Assembly: GCA_946480475.1 (NCBI GenBank)
Contig: CAMLJM010000007.1
Span: forward strand, 1 to 64,000
DNA: 64,000 bases
Direction of reading: 5' to 3'
DNA from: an uncultured Alphaproteobacteria bacterium
Lineage (GTDB): Bacteria; Pseudomonadota; Alphaproteobacteria; Micavibrionales; Micavibrionaceae
Below are positions 16,615 to 25,446 of this stretch, piece after piece. Made by a program: the position numbers and the translations under genes. Numbering within the stretch: position 1 is the first letter of the stretch; every line of letters begins with the position of its first letter. The notes beneath the pieces are model-generated. The model had not been told where the DNA came from and did not search any database. It saw nothing but the letters and a program-made list of their open reading frames with translations.

Positions 16615-17526
16615 TTAAGCGCTCTTCGCCTTTAACGATGTATCCTGCGCATTTTTTCCTACTCTATCTTCATATACGGGCGGCGTCGGATAACCACCCA
16701 GGCAAACACAGCGGCCTTTCGGATACTCAAGCTTCTCAAGCAACTCGGTCAGCTTCGGATCATTCTGTGCCACGTACCCTTCGACTTCGAGCAGATGCAG
16801 GGTATTGCCGTTCGCTTGTCCGCGCATGCTGTAAATACTGCGTGGGGTCAGGCCCATCTGCTTCGAGCGGTCGATAATGCGCGTACGGCTGATGCTGTGA
16901 TCCAGATCTAGAGCCAGGAAGGAACGATCATCACCTGAAGGTTCAAATTTGATTTTGCCAACGACCAGAGCCTGATGATCCGGTGAAATATTGGTCTTGC
17001 TGCGGTCACCAAAAGGCAGGCGCGCCATAATGCGCATAGGGGCCTCGCCCTCCTCTGCCATCAGGAAAGACCACCATGGCTTATCCTCTTCCACTTCAGG
17101 CCACGGTACGACCGCAAAGGTCACGTCACCTTCGCGGACAGCGGCCAAAGCGCTTAAAGGAGTTTCAGACTTTTGCATCGGCAGGACCGAGCTGAAGTAA
17201 TCTTTGGCCATATCCCAGTACAGAAGACCGCGATTATTATCAGGCACAGTTACTGTTGCTTTCAAATTTGTCTGCACCAGCGATACAGCGCCCACCAGTT
17301 CACGCCAGATACGGGCAATCGCTTCACGCGGCAGCACTCCACTGTGGCGACCGAGCAGGCGGCGGATCATCATGGCCTCACGCTCCGGCTGCACAGTGTG
17401 CATCTTATTCTTGCGTTTGGCCTCAATCACTTTGACGATGAGTTCGGCCCGCCTCATCAACAGATCATGGACCTGATGATCAAGGGCATCGATTTCACGG
17501 CGGATTTCTTCAAGGGTCTGGGACAT
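16615..17526 (-). CDS. Chorismate mutase with degenerate prephenate dehydratase/ACT-like C-terminus
   Basis: A 303-residue protein. Residues 1-90 are an AroQ-type helical chorismate mutase (EIRREIDALDHQVHDLLMRR, then VIEAKR, then PEREAMMIRRL), converting chorismate to prephenate. Residues about 105-200 resemble the substrate-binding fold of prephenate dehydratase but lack the TRF catalytic motif. Residues about 205-270 look like the ACT regulatory domain of dehydratases (FLALDLDHSISRTRIIDRSK, LHLLEVEGYVAQNDPK). Family knowledge gives the mutase activity; the rest may regulate. Coupled to tyrA, consistent with channeling toward tyrosine. Confidence 0.88.
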   Translation of the reverse strand: MSQTLEEIRREIDALDHQVHDLLMRRAELIVKVIEAKRKNKMHTVQPEREAMMIRRLLGRHSGVLPREAIARIWRELVGAVSLVQTNLKATVTVPDNNRGLLYWDMAKDYFSSVLPMQKSETPLSALAAVREGDVTFAVVPWPEVEEDKPWWSFLMAEEGEAPMRIMARLPFGDRSKTNISPDHQALVVGKIKFEPSGDDRSFLALDLDHSISRTRIIDRSKQMGLTPRSIYSMRGQANGNTLHLLEVEGYVAQNDPKLTELLEKLEYPKGRCVCLGGYPTPPVYEDRVGKNAQDTSLKAKSA

Positions 17527-17580
17527 GGGAATTGAATACCCTCAAACCCCCAAAAAATCAAAGAAAATCGGTATATTAGC

Positions 17581-18303
17581 CTAACCAGCCTGTGCCGTGA
17601 CCAGAACCCTACGGCGACCGGCATTAGCCCGTGCACCCACACGCGTCCCCGCGTAAATCTGCTTACTGGCCTCAACGATATGCAGGCCTGCCAACCCCGG
17701 AAAAACAAACTTTCCAAAGCTTTCCAGTGTATAGGCAAACCGCAGCAGCCAGAATGACCTGAACGGCGGCATGTAAAGGGCGCGTTCAATACGCTCCCGG
17801 ACAAAAAGGTTGTGCTGCAGATGATTGTTAATTTGCGACATGGAGAATGGACGGCCCGCACCAAAAGGCGTCCAGTCGGCCCGCGCCCAGAAACCCATGC
17901 GATTGGGGACTACCAGCAACAGCCGGCCATTACTTTTTAGAACGCGCCAGATTTCCGCAAGAAACTCATCCGGATGCTCAGACATTTCAAAGCCATGGAT
18001 CACAATAATCCTGTCCACAGATTCTGTTTCCAGCGGAATGGCCCCATCATCATACAGGCAAACCCGGTTTGGCTGCCCTTCCGGCCATGGGTGTACACCA
18101 CCCTGCGCCGGCATCAATGCGACAACGCGCTCGGCCTCATCATCCATGACAGGAAAATACGGCACCGGATAACCCATGCCCACAATGCGCAGGCCCTTAA
18201 TGTCCGGCCAGAACATACGAATATGACCGCTCAAAATCCTACGTACCAGACGACCTGCCCGGCTGGCGTAGAAATTCTTGAGGTCATAAATCCAGTGATT
18301 CAT
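17581..18303 (-). CDS. Class I SAM-dependent methyltransferase (type 11-like)
   Basis: A 240-residue protein with a diverged SAM-binding motif (LRIVGMGYPVPYF in place of the usual DxGxGxG) and motif II/III segments (VDRIIVIHGFEMSEHPDEFL, EIWRVLKSNGRLLLVVPNR) typical of Methyltransf_11. The substrate is unknown. Its start overlaps the mutT stop by 4 bp, so both are on one transcript. A basic C-terminus (RRRVLVTAQ) ends the protein. The glycine loop is weaker than in most active members, so activity is likely but not certain. Confidence 0.82.
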   Translation of the reverse strand: MNHWIYDLKNFYASRAGRLVRRILSGHIRMFWPDIKGLRIVGMGYPVPYFPVMDDEAERVVALMPAQGGVHPWPEGQPNRVCLYDDGAIPLETESVDRIIVIHGFEMSEHPDEFLAEIWRVLKSNGRLLLVVPNRMGFWARADWTPFGAGRPFSMSQINNHLQHNLFVRERIERALYMPPFRSFWLLRFAYTLESFGKFVFPGLAGLHIVEASKQIYAGTRVGARANAGRRRVLVTAQAG

Positions 18304-18770
18304 AGAACAGCTTCCAATTGGGGTATCAGCGGGATGTCTGCTTCGGGCATCGCCAACCCATACAGATCATTGACGCGCAACCATTTCAAGGCCTGATGCT
18401 CTTTCATTTCTGGCTCTCCTCGCCACACACGGCAGGCATAAAGCGGCATCAGTAAATGAAAATCTTCATAGCTGTGGGATGCAAACGCCACCGGCGAAAA
18501 ACAGCAGGGCCGGGTTTCAATACCCAACTCTTCTGCCAGTTCGCGCATCAGTGCATATTCCGGCGTTTCTCCCTCATTCACCTTGCCGCCCGGGAATTCC
18601 CACAGCCCTGCCATGGCTTTTCCCTCGGGGCGCTGCGCCACCAGAATACGTCCATCCGTATCAAGAATAGCGGCGGCGGCCACCAATACTATTTTCTTTG
18701 GTCCGCATGTGGGCTTCGGCAAATCCAAAGCCTCCGCACAACCGATTTTCTTTTGTATAAACTGAACCAT
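18300..18770 (-). CDS. mutT: MutT-like Nudix hydrolase (8-oxo-dGTP diphosphatase type)
   Basis: A 156-residue Nudix protein. The box GX5EX7REUXEEXGU is complete (GKVNEGE followed by TPEYALMRELAEELGI) at about residues 64-86, so the metal-binding glutamates are present. The WEFPGGK lead-in and the FHLLMPLYACRVWRGEP tail fit MutT, which hydrolyses 8-oxo-dGTP to prevent A:T to C:G transversions. It starts at 18770 after the PPIase terminator and overlaps the methyltransferase gene. An argJ-mutT pair is common in this neighbourhood in relatives, but argJ is absent here. Confidence 0.9.
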   Translation of the reverse strand: MVQFIQKKIGCAEALDLPKPTCGPKKIVLVAAAAILDTDGRILVAQRPEGKAMAGLWEFPGGKVNEGETPEYALMRELAEELGIETRPCCFSPVAFASHSYEDFHLLMPLYACRVWRGEPEMKEHQALKWLRVNDLYGLAMPEADIPLIPQLEAVL

Positions 18771-18786
18771 TTATTCCCTTATCAGC

Positions 18787-18817
18787 AAAAAGCCGCAACC
18801 TTTACTGGTTGCGGCTT
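18787..18817 (-). terminator. Rho-independent terminator after the PPIase gene
   Basis: An 11-bp perfect stem, AAGCCGCAACC (18790-18800) with GGTTGCGGCTT (18807-18817), and a 6-nt loop. On the minus strand it is followed by a short T-run. It lies between the PPIase stop at 18840 and the mutT start at 18770, so it should separate the two transcripts. Confidence 0.8.
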
Positions 18818-18839
18818 GATGCAATTTTCGTTGAAAGAA

Positions 18840-19964
18840 TTACTCTTTCTTCTCTTCTGGTTTAGCCTCTTCAGGAGCTTTTGCCGCCACAGGCTTGCCA
18901 TTAATGTCGAATTTCTCGACTTTGGCTTCGCTCTGCCATGCATTTACCAGCTCCATCAGTTTACGCTGACGAACAACAGCTTCGAGTTGCGGCTTCACGT
19001 CTTCAAACTTCGGTTCTGGACGCTGGCGCTTCTCTTCTGTTTCGATCACATGATAGCCGAACTGTGTTTTCACAGGATCTTTGGTATATTGACCAACACC
19101 CAGTGCAAATGCAGCTTCTGCAAATTCAGGAACCATGTCAGCCTTGGAGAAGAAGCCGACTTCGCCACCATTCTCTTTCGATGGGCCTGATGAATATTCC
19201 TTCACAAGATCTTCAAATTTGGCGCCACCGTTCAGCTTGGTGATAACTTCTTTTGCTTTCTCTTCACTGTCGACCAGAATATGACGTGCACGCACTTCTT
19301 CAATTTTGGCAACTTCAGCTTTCAGTTCATTATAGGCCTTCTGCAGCTCTTCTTCTGTAACTTTGGCTGTTACTTCGCGTTCCAGATAAACGTTACGGAC
19401 GATTTGTTGTTTTGCCAGGTCGACTGACTTCAGAACTTCTGGATCTTCGCTCAGGTTGGCGCTTTCTGCTTTGTTGGCAACAATCTTGTTGTTCACAACA
19501 GTATCCAGCGCAAACGGGAACAGTTCCTGCAGCGGTCTTTGACGATATTGCTCAGGCAGTGATGCCACAAAATCAAGAACTTCACTACGTGTGATGTCTG
19601 TACCGTTCACTTTAGCGACGACGGGGTTACCCACTTCGATAGCATTCTCACCTTCGCCAATAACTTGCGGCGTTTCAGGCGTTGCCGGTGTCTCGGTTGC
19701 AGGCGTTTCTGCCGCTGCCGGTGTTTCAGCAGCAGGCGCAGGCGTTGTTTCTGCCGCAGCGGTTTCTACTGCCGGAGCAGATTCACCCGCAGCAGGCGCT
19801 TCTGCCTGTGCCGTTGCTGCTGCGGTTTCTGTAGCCGCCGGTGTAACAGCTTTATTTTGCATCAGGAGCAGTCCGCCAGCGGCTACCCCCGCTACGATCA
19901 CAACAGCACCCAGCAACAGCGGGACTGTGGATTTTTTGGTTTCTTTTGGCATTTCGCTAGTCAT
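18840..19964 (-). CDS. Membrane-anchored parvulin-type peptidyl-prolyl isomerase
   Basis: A 374-residue protein. A cytoplasmic N-terminus leads to one transmembrane helix (about 14-34), then a low-complexity Ala/Thr/Glu/Pro linker of about 75 residues. A SurA_N-like helical region (about 110-210) is followed by a parvulin domain (about 220-320, with RARHILVDSEEKAKEVI, NGGEVGFFSKADMVPEF and TQFGYHVI). The Lys/Glu-rich C-terminus is disordered. It is a periplasmic foldase for outer-membrane or secreted proteins. It is divergent from secA, an arrangement consistent with handling Sec substrates after translocation. Confidence 0.92.
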   Translation of the reverse strand: MTSEMPKETKKSTVPLLLGAVVIVAGVAAGGLLLMQNKAVTPAATETAAATAQAEAPAAGESAPAVETAAAETTPAPAAETPAAAETPATETPATPETPQVIGEGENAIEVGNPVVAKVNGTDITRSEVLDFVASLPEQYRQRPLQELFPFALDTVVNNKIVANKAESANLSEDPEVLKSVDLAKQQIVRNVYLEREVTAKVTEEELQKAYNELKAEVAKIEEVRARHILVDSEEKAKEVITKLNGGAKFEDLVKEYSSGPSKENGGEVGFFSKADMVPEFAEAAFALGVGQYTKDPVKTQFGYHVIETEEKRQRPEPKFEDVKPQLEAVVRQRKLMELVNAWQSEAKVEKFDINGKPVAAKAPEEAKPEEKKE

Positions 19965-20071
19965 GTTTATAAACCCCGTAATAGGTTAAGTAGTGTGACG
20001 AATCCTGAGATGTAAGACTCTAGAACTCCTGTCATCAGGAATAAAGGGGGTAATTGGCGATTTCATGGCAG

Positions 20072-20086
20072 TTATCATTGTGATAA
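20072..20086. promoter_or_regulatory. Perfect inverted repeat between the PPIase gene and secA
   Basis: TTATCATTGTGATAA is a 15-bp palindrome with a 3-nt centre, located in the 224-bp divergent intergenic region and 26 bp upstream of the proposed secA -35 box. It has the size of a dimeric regulator operator. No regulator is identified, and chance occurrence in AT-rich DNA cannot be excluded. Confidence 0.35.
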
Positions 20087-20112
20087 TTCCACAATTTTGC
20101 CATAACACTGGA

Positions 20113-20141
20113 TTGACGCCGCCCTGATGCGGGCTTATATC
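20113..20141 (+). promoter_or_regulatory. Putative sigma-70 promoter of secA
   Basis: TTGACG (20113-20118), a 17-bp spacer, then TATATC (20136-20141). This is close to the vegetative consensus at ideal spacing and places transcription start about 40 bp before the secA ATG. GAGGAG just upstream of the ATG is the ribosome site. Confidence 0.55.
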
Positions 20142-20188
20142 AAACTGTCATTAAATTACGGGCTTAAATACGGCCTTCCGAGGAGTCT

Positions 20189-22936
20189 ATGTTGCTGGCA
20201 CTGGCACAGAAAATTTTTGGTTCGAGTAACGAACGTTCACTGAAATCTTATTATAAGCATATCGCCCCGATTAATGCTCTGGAGCCGGAGTTTGAAAAAC
20301 TCTCGGATGCTGAACTGCGTGCCAAAACGGATGAGTTCCGTGCGCGCCTCGCCAAGGGTGAAACCCTCGACAGTCTTTTGCATGAAGCCTTTGCCACAGT
20401 ACGTGAAGCCGCCAAGCGCACCCTCGGCCAACGCCATTTTGATGTGCAGTTGGTGGGCGGCGCTGTTTTACATAGCGGTCGTATTTCCGAAATGCGTACC
20501 GGTGAAGGTAAAACCCTTGTTTCTACCCTTCCCACATATCTGAATGCCCTGACAGGCAAAGGCGTTCATGTGGTTACGGCCAACGACTATCTGGCGCGTC
20601 GTGACTCTGAATGGATGGGTCAGATTCATAAATTCCTGGGTCTGACTGTCGGCTGCATCGTCAACGGCGTTGACGAAAAGGCTCGCCAGGAAGCATATGC
20701 CGCTGACATTACCTACGGCACCAACAACGAATTTGGCTTTGATTACCTGCGCGACAATATGAAGTACCGCATGGAAAACATGGTACAGCGCCCGTTCAAT
20801 TACGCCATCGTTGACGAAGTTGACTCGATCCTGATCGACGAAGCTCGTACACCCCTCATTATTTCCGGCCCTTCCGAAGATTCATCAGAAAGCTATATTG
20901 CCGTTAACCGCATTATCCCCAAGCTGGTTTCATCTGACTTTGAAGTTGATGAAAAAATGCGTTCCGCCACTCTAACAGAAGCCGGAACCGAGCATGTTGA
21001 GAACCTGCTGCGCGAACATGGTCTACTGACCGAAGGCAATATGTATGACGCGCATAACATCAACCTGGTGCATCACGTGAACCAGGCATTGCGCGCCCAC
21101 AAACTCTTTGCCAAAGACCGCGATTACATCATCAAAGACAATAAAGTCGTTATTATTGATGAATTCACAGGCCGCATGATGGAAGGCCGCCGTTATTCGG
21201 AAGGCCTGCATCAGGCACTGGAGGCCAAAGAAGGCGTAAAGATCCAGAACGAAAACCAGACGCTGGCATCGATTACCTTCCAGAACTACTTCCGCCTCTA
21301 CCCGAAACTGGCAGGTATGACCGGTACAGCCATGACCGAAGCTTCGGAATTTGCCGAGATTTATCGTCTGGGTGTGGTCGAGATCCCAACCAACCTGCCT
21401 GTTGCCCGTATCGATCATGACGACAAGATCTACAAGTCCCTGGCTGAGAAAGATGACGCCATCATTGACCAAATCCGTGCATGCCGTGAACGTAATCAGC
21501 CTGTACTGGTCGGGACGGTTTCAATTGAGAAATCGGAAACACTGTCAGCTAAACTCACCAGGCTGAAAATCCCGCACCAGGTGCTGAATGCCCGCCACCA
21601 TGAGCAGGAAGCTTACATTATCGCGCAAGCGGGCTACCCCGGTGCGGTCACGATTGCCACCAACATGGCTGGTCGCGGTACCGATATTCAGCTGGGCGGC
21701 AACGTTGAAATGCGTATTAAAACTGAAGTGCCTGCCGACCTTTCAGAGACACAACGCGATATAGCCATCGCTAAAATCCGTGATGAAGTGGCTGCAAACC
21801 GTGAGATTGTGAAACAGGCTGGTGGCCTGTTCGTGATCGGTACGGAACGTCACGAGTCACGCCGTATTGATAACCAGCTGCGTGGCCGCTCAGGCCGTCA
21901 GGGCGATCCGGGCGCATCCATTTTCTTCCTGTCACTGGAAGATGATCTGATGCGTATTTTTGGATCCGAACGCATGGAAATGCTGCTTGCCCACAAACAT
22001 ATCGGTCTGAAAGACGGCGAAGCCCTCGTTCACCCGTGGATCAGCAAGGCGCTGGAACGTGCGCAAGCCAAGGTGGAAGGCCATAACTTCGAAGTTCGTA
22101 AAAACCTGCTGAAATTCGATAACGTCATGAATGACCAGCGTAAAGTTATTTATGAACAGCGCCGTGAAATCATGGCAGCAGACAGCATCGAAGAATTGGT
22201 CACCGAGATGCGTCATGGCGTCATCGAAGATATCGTTGAACGTTGCATACCGCCCCGCAGCTATGCCGACACCTGGGATATTGCAACACTGAAAACAGAA
22301 GTTCAGGGCATCCTTAATCTCGACCTTCCGGTTGACCAGTGGGCCAAGGAAGAAGGCATTGCCGACGAGGAAATCCTGGAACGCATTATCGATGAATCTG
22401 ACCGTAAAATGGCCCTGAAAGCTGTTCAAAGCGGCCCTGAAATGTTCCGTAAGCTCGAAAAAGCCATGGTCCTGCAGCAATTGGATGGCCACTGGAAGGA
22501 ACATTTGCTCAATCTCGATCATTTGCGTCAGGGTATTAACCTGCGGGCTTTTGCGCAGCGCGACCCCTTGAACGAATATAAAACCGATGCGTTCGGCATG
22601 TTCGAGCAGATGCTGAACTTGCTGCGTGAAAGCGTAACGAAAACGTTGAGTTTTGTTGAATTCAGCATTGATCAGGATGCTGCTGCCGAAATGATGCGTC
22701 AACGCGCCGTCCAGCAGCAGAAAATGCAAACCACGCGCCAGGACCCCGCCATGATGGGCATGGGTGTAGGAACGGCCACTGAACCGGAAGGCATGCGCAA
22801 GAATAATGTGCAGCCGTTCCCCGACAAGCGGGCATTCGATCAGAATGATCCGTCAACCTGGGGCAGTACACAACGTAACGCCCCTTGCCCTTGCGGTTCG
22901 GGCAAGAAGTACAAACATTGTCACGGACAATTATAA
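20189..22936 (+). CDS. secA: Protein translocase ATPase SecA
   Basis: A 915-residue motor that drives preproteins through SecYEG. Walker A MRTGEGKT is at residues 102-109, the DEVD-type Walker B ([20 protein letters not shown]) near 208, and the helicase-like motifs [10 protein letters not shown] and [10 protein letters not shown] follow. The C-terminal zinc-binding motif [12 protein letters not shown] near residue 900 binds SecB and phospholipid in relatives, so the SecB-type tail is retained. Length and domain order are normal. The membrane protein gene follows after 11 bp. Confidence 0.98.
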   Translation: MLLALAQKIFGSSNERSLKSYYKHIAPINALEPEFEKLSDAELRAKTDEFRARLAKGETLDSLLHEAFATVREAAKRTLGQRHFDVQLVGGAVLHSGRISEMRTGEGKTLVSTLPTYLNALTGKGVHVVTANDYLARRDSEWMGQIHKFLGLTVGCIVNGVDEKARQEAYAADITYGTNNEFGFDYLRDNMKYRMENMVQRPFNYAIVDEVDSILIDEARTPLIISGPSEDSSESYIAVNRIIPKLVSSDFEVDEKMRSATLTEAGTEHVENLLREHGLLTEGNMYDAHNINLVHHVNQALRAHKLFAKDRDYIIKDNKVVIIDEFTGRMMEGRRYSEGLHQALEAKEGVKIQNENQTLASITFQNYFRLYPKLAGMTGTAMTEASEFAEIYRLGVVEIPTNLPVARIDHDDKIYKSLAEKDDAIIDQIRACRERNQPVLVGTVSIEKSETLSAKLTRLKIPHQVLNARHHEQEAYIIAQAGYPGAVTIATNMAGRGTDIQLGGNVEMRIKTEVPADLSETQRDIAIAKIRDEVAANREIVKQAGGLFVIGTERHESRRIDNQLRGRSGRQGDPGASIFFLSLEDDLMRIFGSERMEMLLAHKHIGLKDGEALVHPWISKALERAQAKVEGHNFEVRKNLLKFDNVMNDQRKVIYEQRREIMAADSIEELVTEMRHGVIEDIVERCIPPRSYADTWDIATLKTEVQGILNLDLPVDQWAKEEGIADEEILERIIDESDRKMALKAVQSGPEMFRKLEKAMVLQQLDGHWKEHLLNLDHLRQGINLRAFAQRDPLNEYKTDAFGMFEQMLNLLRESVTKTLSFVEFSIDQDAAAEMMRQRAVQQQKMQTTRQDPAMMGMGVGTATEPEGMRKNNVQPFPDKRAFDQNDPSTWGSTQRNAPCPCGSGKKYKHCHGQL

Positions 22937-22947
22937 GGATGTGAATT

Positions 22948-24093
22948 ATGCGCCCCAGAGCCCTGATTACCGCCGTTACCTTCTGCCTCCTGGCAATGGT
23001 GACAGCGGTAGCGGTGGTTCCCGCCTATGCGCATGTTAAATGGTTCGCCCCCTACATTGTTGAAGCCCAGCCCTCACCTTTAAATATAGTCCTGCAAAAT
23101 CAATGGATGTGGGCCGGTATCGCCCTGGTGCTGATTTTCTTTGTGACAACACGCCTTGTTGAAATCAGCACTCATGGCACTGCTGTCAGCAGAGGCCTTA
23201 ATCGCTGTACGGGGGCAGCCTATACGCGGCTTGATGATTACATTCGCGCGGTAGTGGCCGCCTTTTTTGTAGCGATCTTTGCCGTTGGCGGCGTTTACCT
23301 TACCCCTGATCTGAAAACCGATGCCGAATGGGTATCTTGGATGCAGCTTGTGATCGCTGCCGCCATTTTCTCACGCCGAACCATGCCCTTGGCCGGTGTG
23401 GGTATCGTTGTGCTCTGGCTGCTGGCTGTGCGTGATTATGATCTTTTCCACCTGTTGGATTATCTGGCTCTGGGGCTTGCAGTCGCTGGATATCTAATCC
23501 TTGAACCTATGAAGAATGAGGATTGGCGTTCGCATCGCTTTGAAGTTCTGCGTTGGGGTCTTGCGATTGCGCTTATGTGGTCGAGCCTTGAGAAATTTGC
23601 CTATCCTGAATGGTTCCATCCTTTAGTCACCGAAAAGCCTTTCCTGACATTGGGTTTGCCACGAGATGTGTTTATCCCCATGGCCGGTGTGGCGGAATTC
23701 ACGATGGGATTTGGTCTTTTATGGACACCCTTGATCCGTAGACTTTCAGCGATTGCACTTCTTATTATTTTTACCGCTGCTGTCTGGCCCTTCGGACGTA
23801 TCGATTTAGTGGGCCACGGCTTAATCATGGCCATCCTGGTCGCCATTGCCAGTGATCAGTGCTCGATAGATCGGTTCCTGCCGCGGTATAAACAGAAAAT
23901 TCATACAATTCCGCTGGCGCTATTCCTGACGCTGGGCATTTTTATCTGTGCATACTGGGGTATTCATGCTGCTCTTTACGATTATACAGAGCCGCCAACC
24001 ACTGTTGACCGCGCTACACATTCGCATAACCCCGAGCATCCCCACGGCCCTAAATCGGATACAGGCATGGGAGCGCCGCCCACAAAGCGATAA
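22948..24093 (+). CDS. Polytopic membrane protein with N-terminal His after signal peptide and His-rich tail
   Basis: A 381-residue protein. A signal-like segment ends VVPAYA, so cleavage by the AxA rule would expose HVKWF as the mature N-terminus. About eight to nine transmembrane helices follow, including ALMWSSLEKFAYPEWF and VAEFTMGFGLLWTPL, which resemble DoxX-like proteins. The C-terminal 30 residues are His/Pro-rich (THSHNPEHPHGPK). The exposed N-terminal His and the His tail could bind copper or another metal; this is inference. It lies 11 bp after secA and is probably cotranscribed, though a functional link is not obvious. Confidence 0.75.
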   Translation: MRPRALITAVTFCLLAMVTAVAVVPAYAHVKWFAPYIVEAQPSPLNIVLQNQWMWAGIALVLIFFVTTRLVEISTHGTAVSRGLNRCTGAAYTRLDDYIRAVVAAFFVAIFAVGGVYLTPDLKTDAEWVSWMQLVIAAAIFSRRTMPLAGVGIVVLWLLAVRDYDLFHLLDYLALGLAVAGYLILEPMKNEDWRSHRFEVLRWGLAIALMWSSLEKFAYPEWFHPLVTEKPFLTLGLPRDVFIPMAGVAEFTMGFGLLWTPLIRRLSAIALLIIFTAAVWPFGRIDLVGHGLIMAILVAIASDQCSIDRFLPRYKQKIHTIPLALFLTLGIFICAYWGIHAALYDYTEPPTTVDRATHSHNPEHPHGPKSDTGMGAPPTKR

Positions 24094-24203
24094 ATAATCC
24101 ATTCAAAACAGACTGTAAGCTCACAGATATTTTTCTTTTGAACTTATGTTTTTCTCGCGCGTTTGATTTTTATAGAGAAATTTTTCAACGTGGGAGAGCA
24201 ATT

Positions 24204-24533
24204 ATGTTTACGCATTCAATACCGCCCTCGAAAGAAACCAAGCCTGGTCCTCATGATCCTACCTATGCAGGCGGCCCCCATTTTGCCCCCTATTTAGAAA
24301 ACATTGCTTTTCCCAAAAGCCGGGAAGCCATTCTTCAGGTCGTAGAAGAAAATACAGAAAATGATACTGAGGGTAACGAGTCAATCATGGAACGCTTCCG
24401 CCAAATTCCCGATGTTGTTTACAACAGCGTCGAGGAGGTGCGCAAAGCACTGGGGGAGGAATACGAGAACTACGGAGTTGTAAAAAAAACGGAGGAAAAA
24501 AATGTTCAGGCCAGCAAAACAAACAGACGTTAA
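24204..24533 (+). CDS. DUF2795-like protein
   Basis: A 109-residue protein. ATG 24204 follows a good ribosome site (GTGGGAGAGC); the 22 codons upstream in frame look non-coding. The central part matches the DUF2795 pattern: YLENIAFPKSREAILQVVEEN then IMERFRQIPDVVYNSVEEVR, that is, an FP near the start and a Leu/Ile-Pro-x-x-x-Tyr-x-S segment near the end. Members are small acidic proteins of unknown function. The C-terminus is Lys/Glu-rich. It overlaps the next small ORF by 32 bp. Confidence 0.75.
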   Translation: MFTHSIPPSKETKPGPHDPTYAGGPHFAPYLENIAFPKSREAILQVVEENTENDTEGNESIMERFRQIPDVVYNSVEEVRKALGEEYENYGVVKKTEEKNVQASKTNRR

Positions 24534-24717
24534 ATTCTTCCGCTATACCCATGGTACACCTTTCCTGATGTCACCATTGGATGGCGGTATCGAACAAAGC
24601 ACACGCTCACGCGGGGAGCATATCCTTTTTAAAGCTGGGGGGCGTGATGCGAACCAGCGTTATCTGATGCCGTTGCCGCTTAACGACATCGAAACGGAAG
24701 TCGAAGAAATTGAATGA
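24502..24717 (+). CDS. Small hypothetical protein
   Basis: A 71-residue ORF whose ATG is preceded by a strong ribosome site (CGGAGG, 6-7 bp upstream). I recognise no domain. It overlaps the end of the DUF2795 gene, and its last 111 bp are antisense to the C-terminus of the CBS-domain gene. The ribosome site and coupling favour it being real; the antisense overlap argues for caution. Confidence 0.45.
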   Translation: MFRPAKQTDVKFFRYTHGTPFLMSPLDGGIEQSTRSRGEHILFKAGGRDANQRYLMPLPLNDIETEVEEIE

Positions 24718-25446
24718 TTGCCCTACTTCCGGCAAACGTTGCGCCTGGTAAAGCACCAGGCCAGCTATTGTTGAGTAATCACCTTCCGGCAATTCCCAAT
24801 CGAACTGGCGATTAAGCTCACGTACCGTTACAGTGCCGTCCACCATGTAAGATCCATTAGGCTGGCGCCGTACGCCTGTAACGATTTCATCGGTTTCGTC
24901 ATTGATGCCACCCACGATTTCTTCCAGAATATCTTCCAGCGTTACAATACCCATGTAACTGCCATATTCATCAACAACCAAAGCAAAATGTTCGCGGCGC
25001 GTGCGAAATGCCTGAAGCTGGTCAAACAATGTTGTCGTATTAGGTACAAACCAAGGCTCAACTAATAAGGGCCGCAGATTCAAGTTATTAGCGTTTAGGC
25101 CTTTTACCTGCATTTCTTTGAAAACAGCCTTTACATGCACAATGCCGATAATATTTTCCGGCTGCCCTTCCCAAACCGGCAACCGCGAATGCGGTGTTTC
25201 AAGGAGTTCTTCCACGATCAGTTCTGGCGGCTGATCCAGGTCAATAGATTCCACCTGCTTGCGGTGCGTCATTACTTTAGCAACATCCAGATCCCGTAAA
25301 TCGAGAATGGAATGCAGCATCGCGCGCTGCTCGCTGATTTCGGCGTGAGAACCTTCCTGATGCTGCTCGATAGCGCCACGCAACATATCAACCTGATTAT
25401 GCTGCGGCACCCCTATTCCGAACAGACGTTGGAAAAAACCACTCAT
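24607..25446 (-). CDS. CBS-domain CorC/HlyC-like protein lacking the DUF21 membrane domain
   Basis: A 279-residue protein with a CBS pair (about 55-115 and 120-180: RDLDVAKVMTHRKQVESIDL, HFALVVDEYGSYMGIVTLED) and a C-terminal CorC_HlyC domain (about 195-270, GDYSTIAGLVLYQAQRLPEV). Full-length relatives are about 420-430 residues with an N-terminal DUF21 transporter domain; here the protein begins at MSGFFQRLFGIG, matching the segment just after DUF21. It should be soluble. The start overlaps the aroB stop by 1 bp, and the aroK-aroB-CorC order is common in this class. Role probably in Mg/Co homeostasis or regulation, uncertain. Confidence 0.88.
   Translation of the reverse strand: MSGFFQRLFGIGVPQHNQVDMLRGAIEQHQEGSHAEISEQRAMLHSILDLRDLDVAKVMTHRKQVESIDLDQPPELIVEELLETPHSRLPVWEGQPENIIGIVHVKAVFKEMQVKGLNANNLNLRPLLVEPWFVPNTTTLFDQLQAFRTRREHFALVVDEYGSYMGIVTLEDILEEIVGGINDETDEIVTGVRRQPNGSYMVDGTVTVRELNRQFDWELPEGDYSTIAGLVLYQAQRLPEVGQSFNFFDFRFDVVKRQRHQITLVRITPPSFKKDMLPA

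Noticed and set aside
19640..19850. Repetitive GC-rich stretch in the PPIase gene, considered as a tandem repeat or CRISPR
   Set aside because: Units are irregular and correspond to an Ala/Thr/Pro/Glu protein linker; no constant repeat with unique spacers.
21932..22729. Minus-strand ORF antisense to secA
   Set aside because: Same reason: shadow of a strongly conserved gene, no family resemblance.
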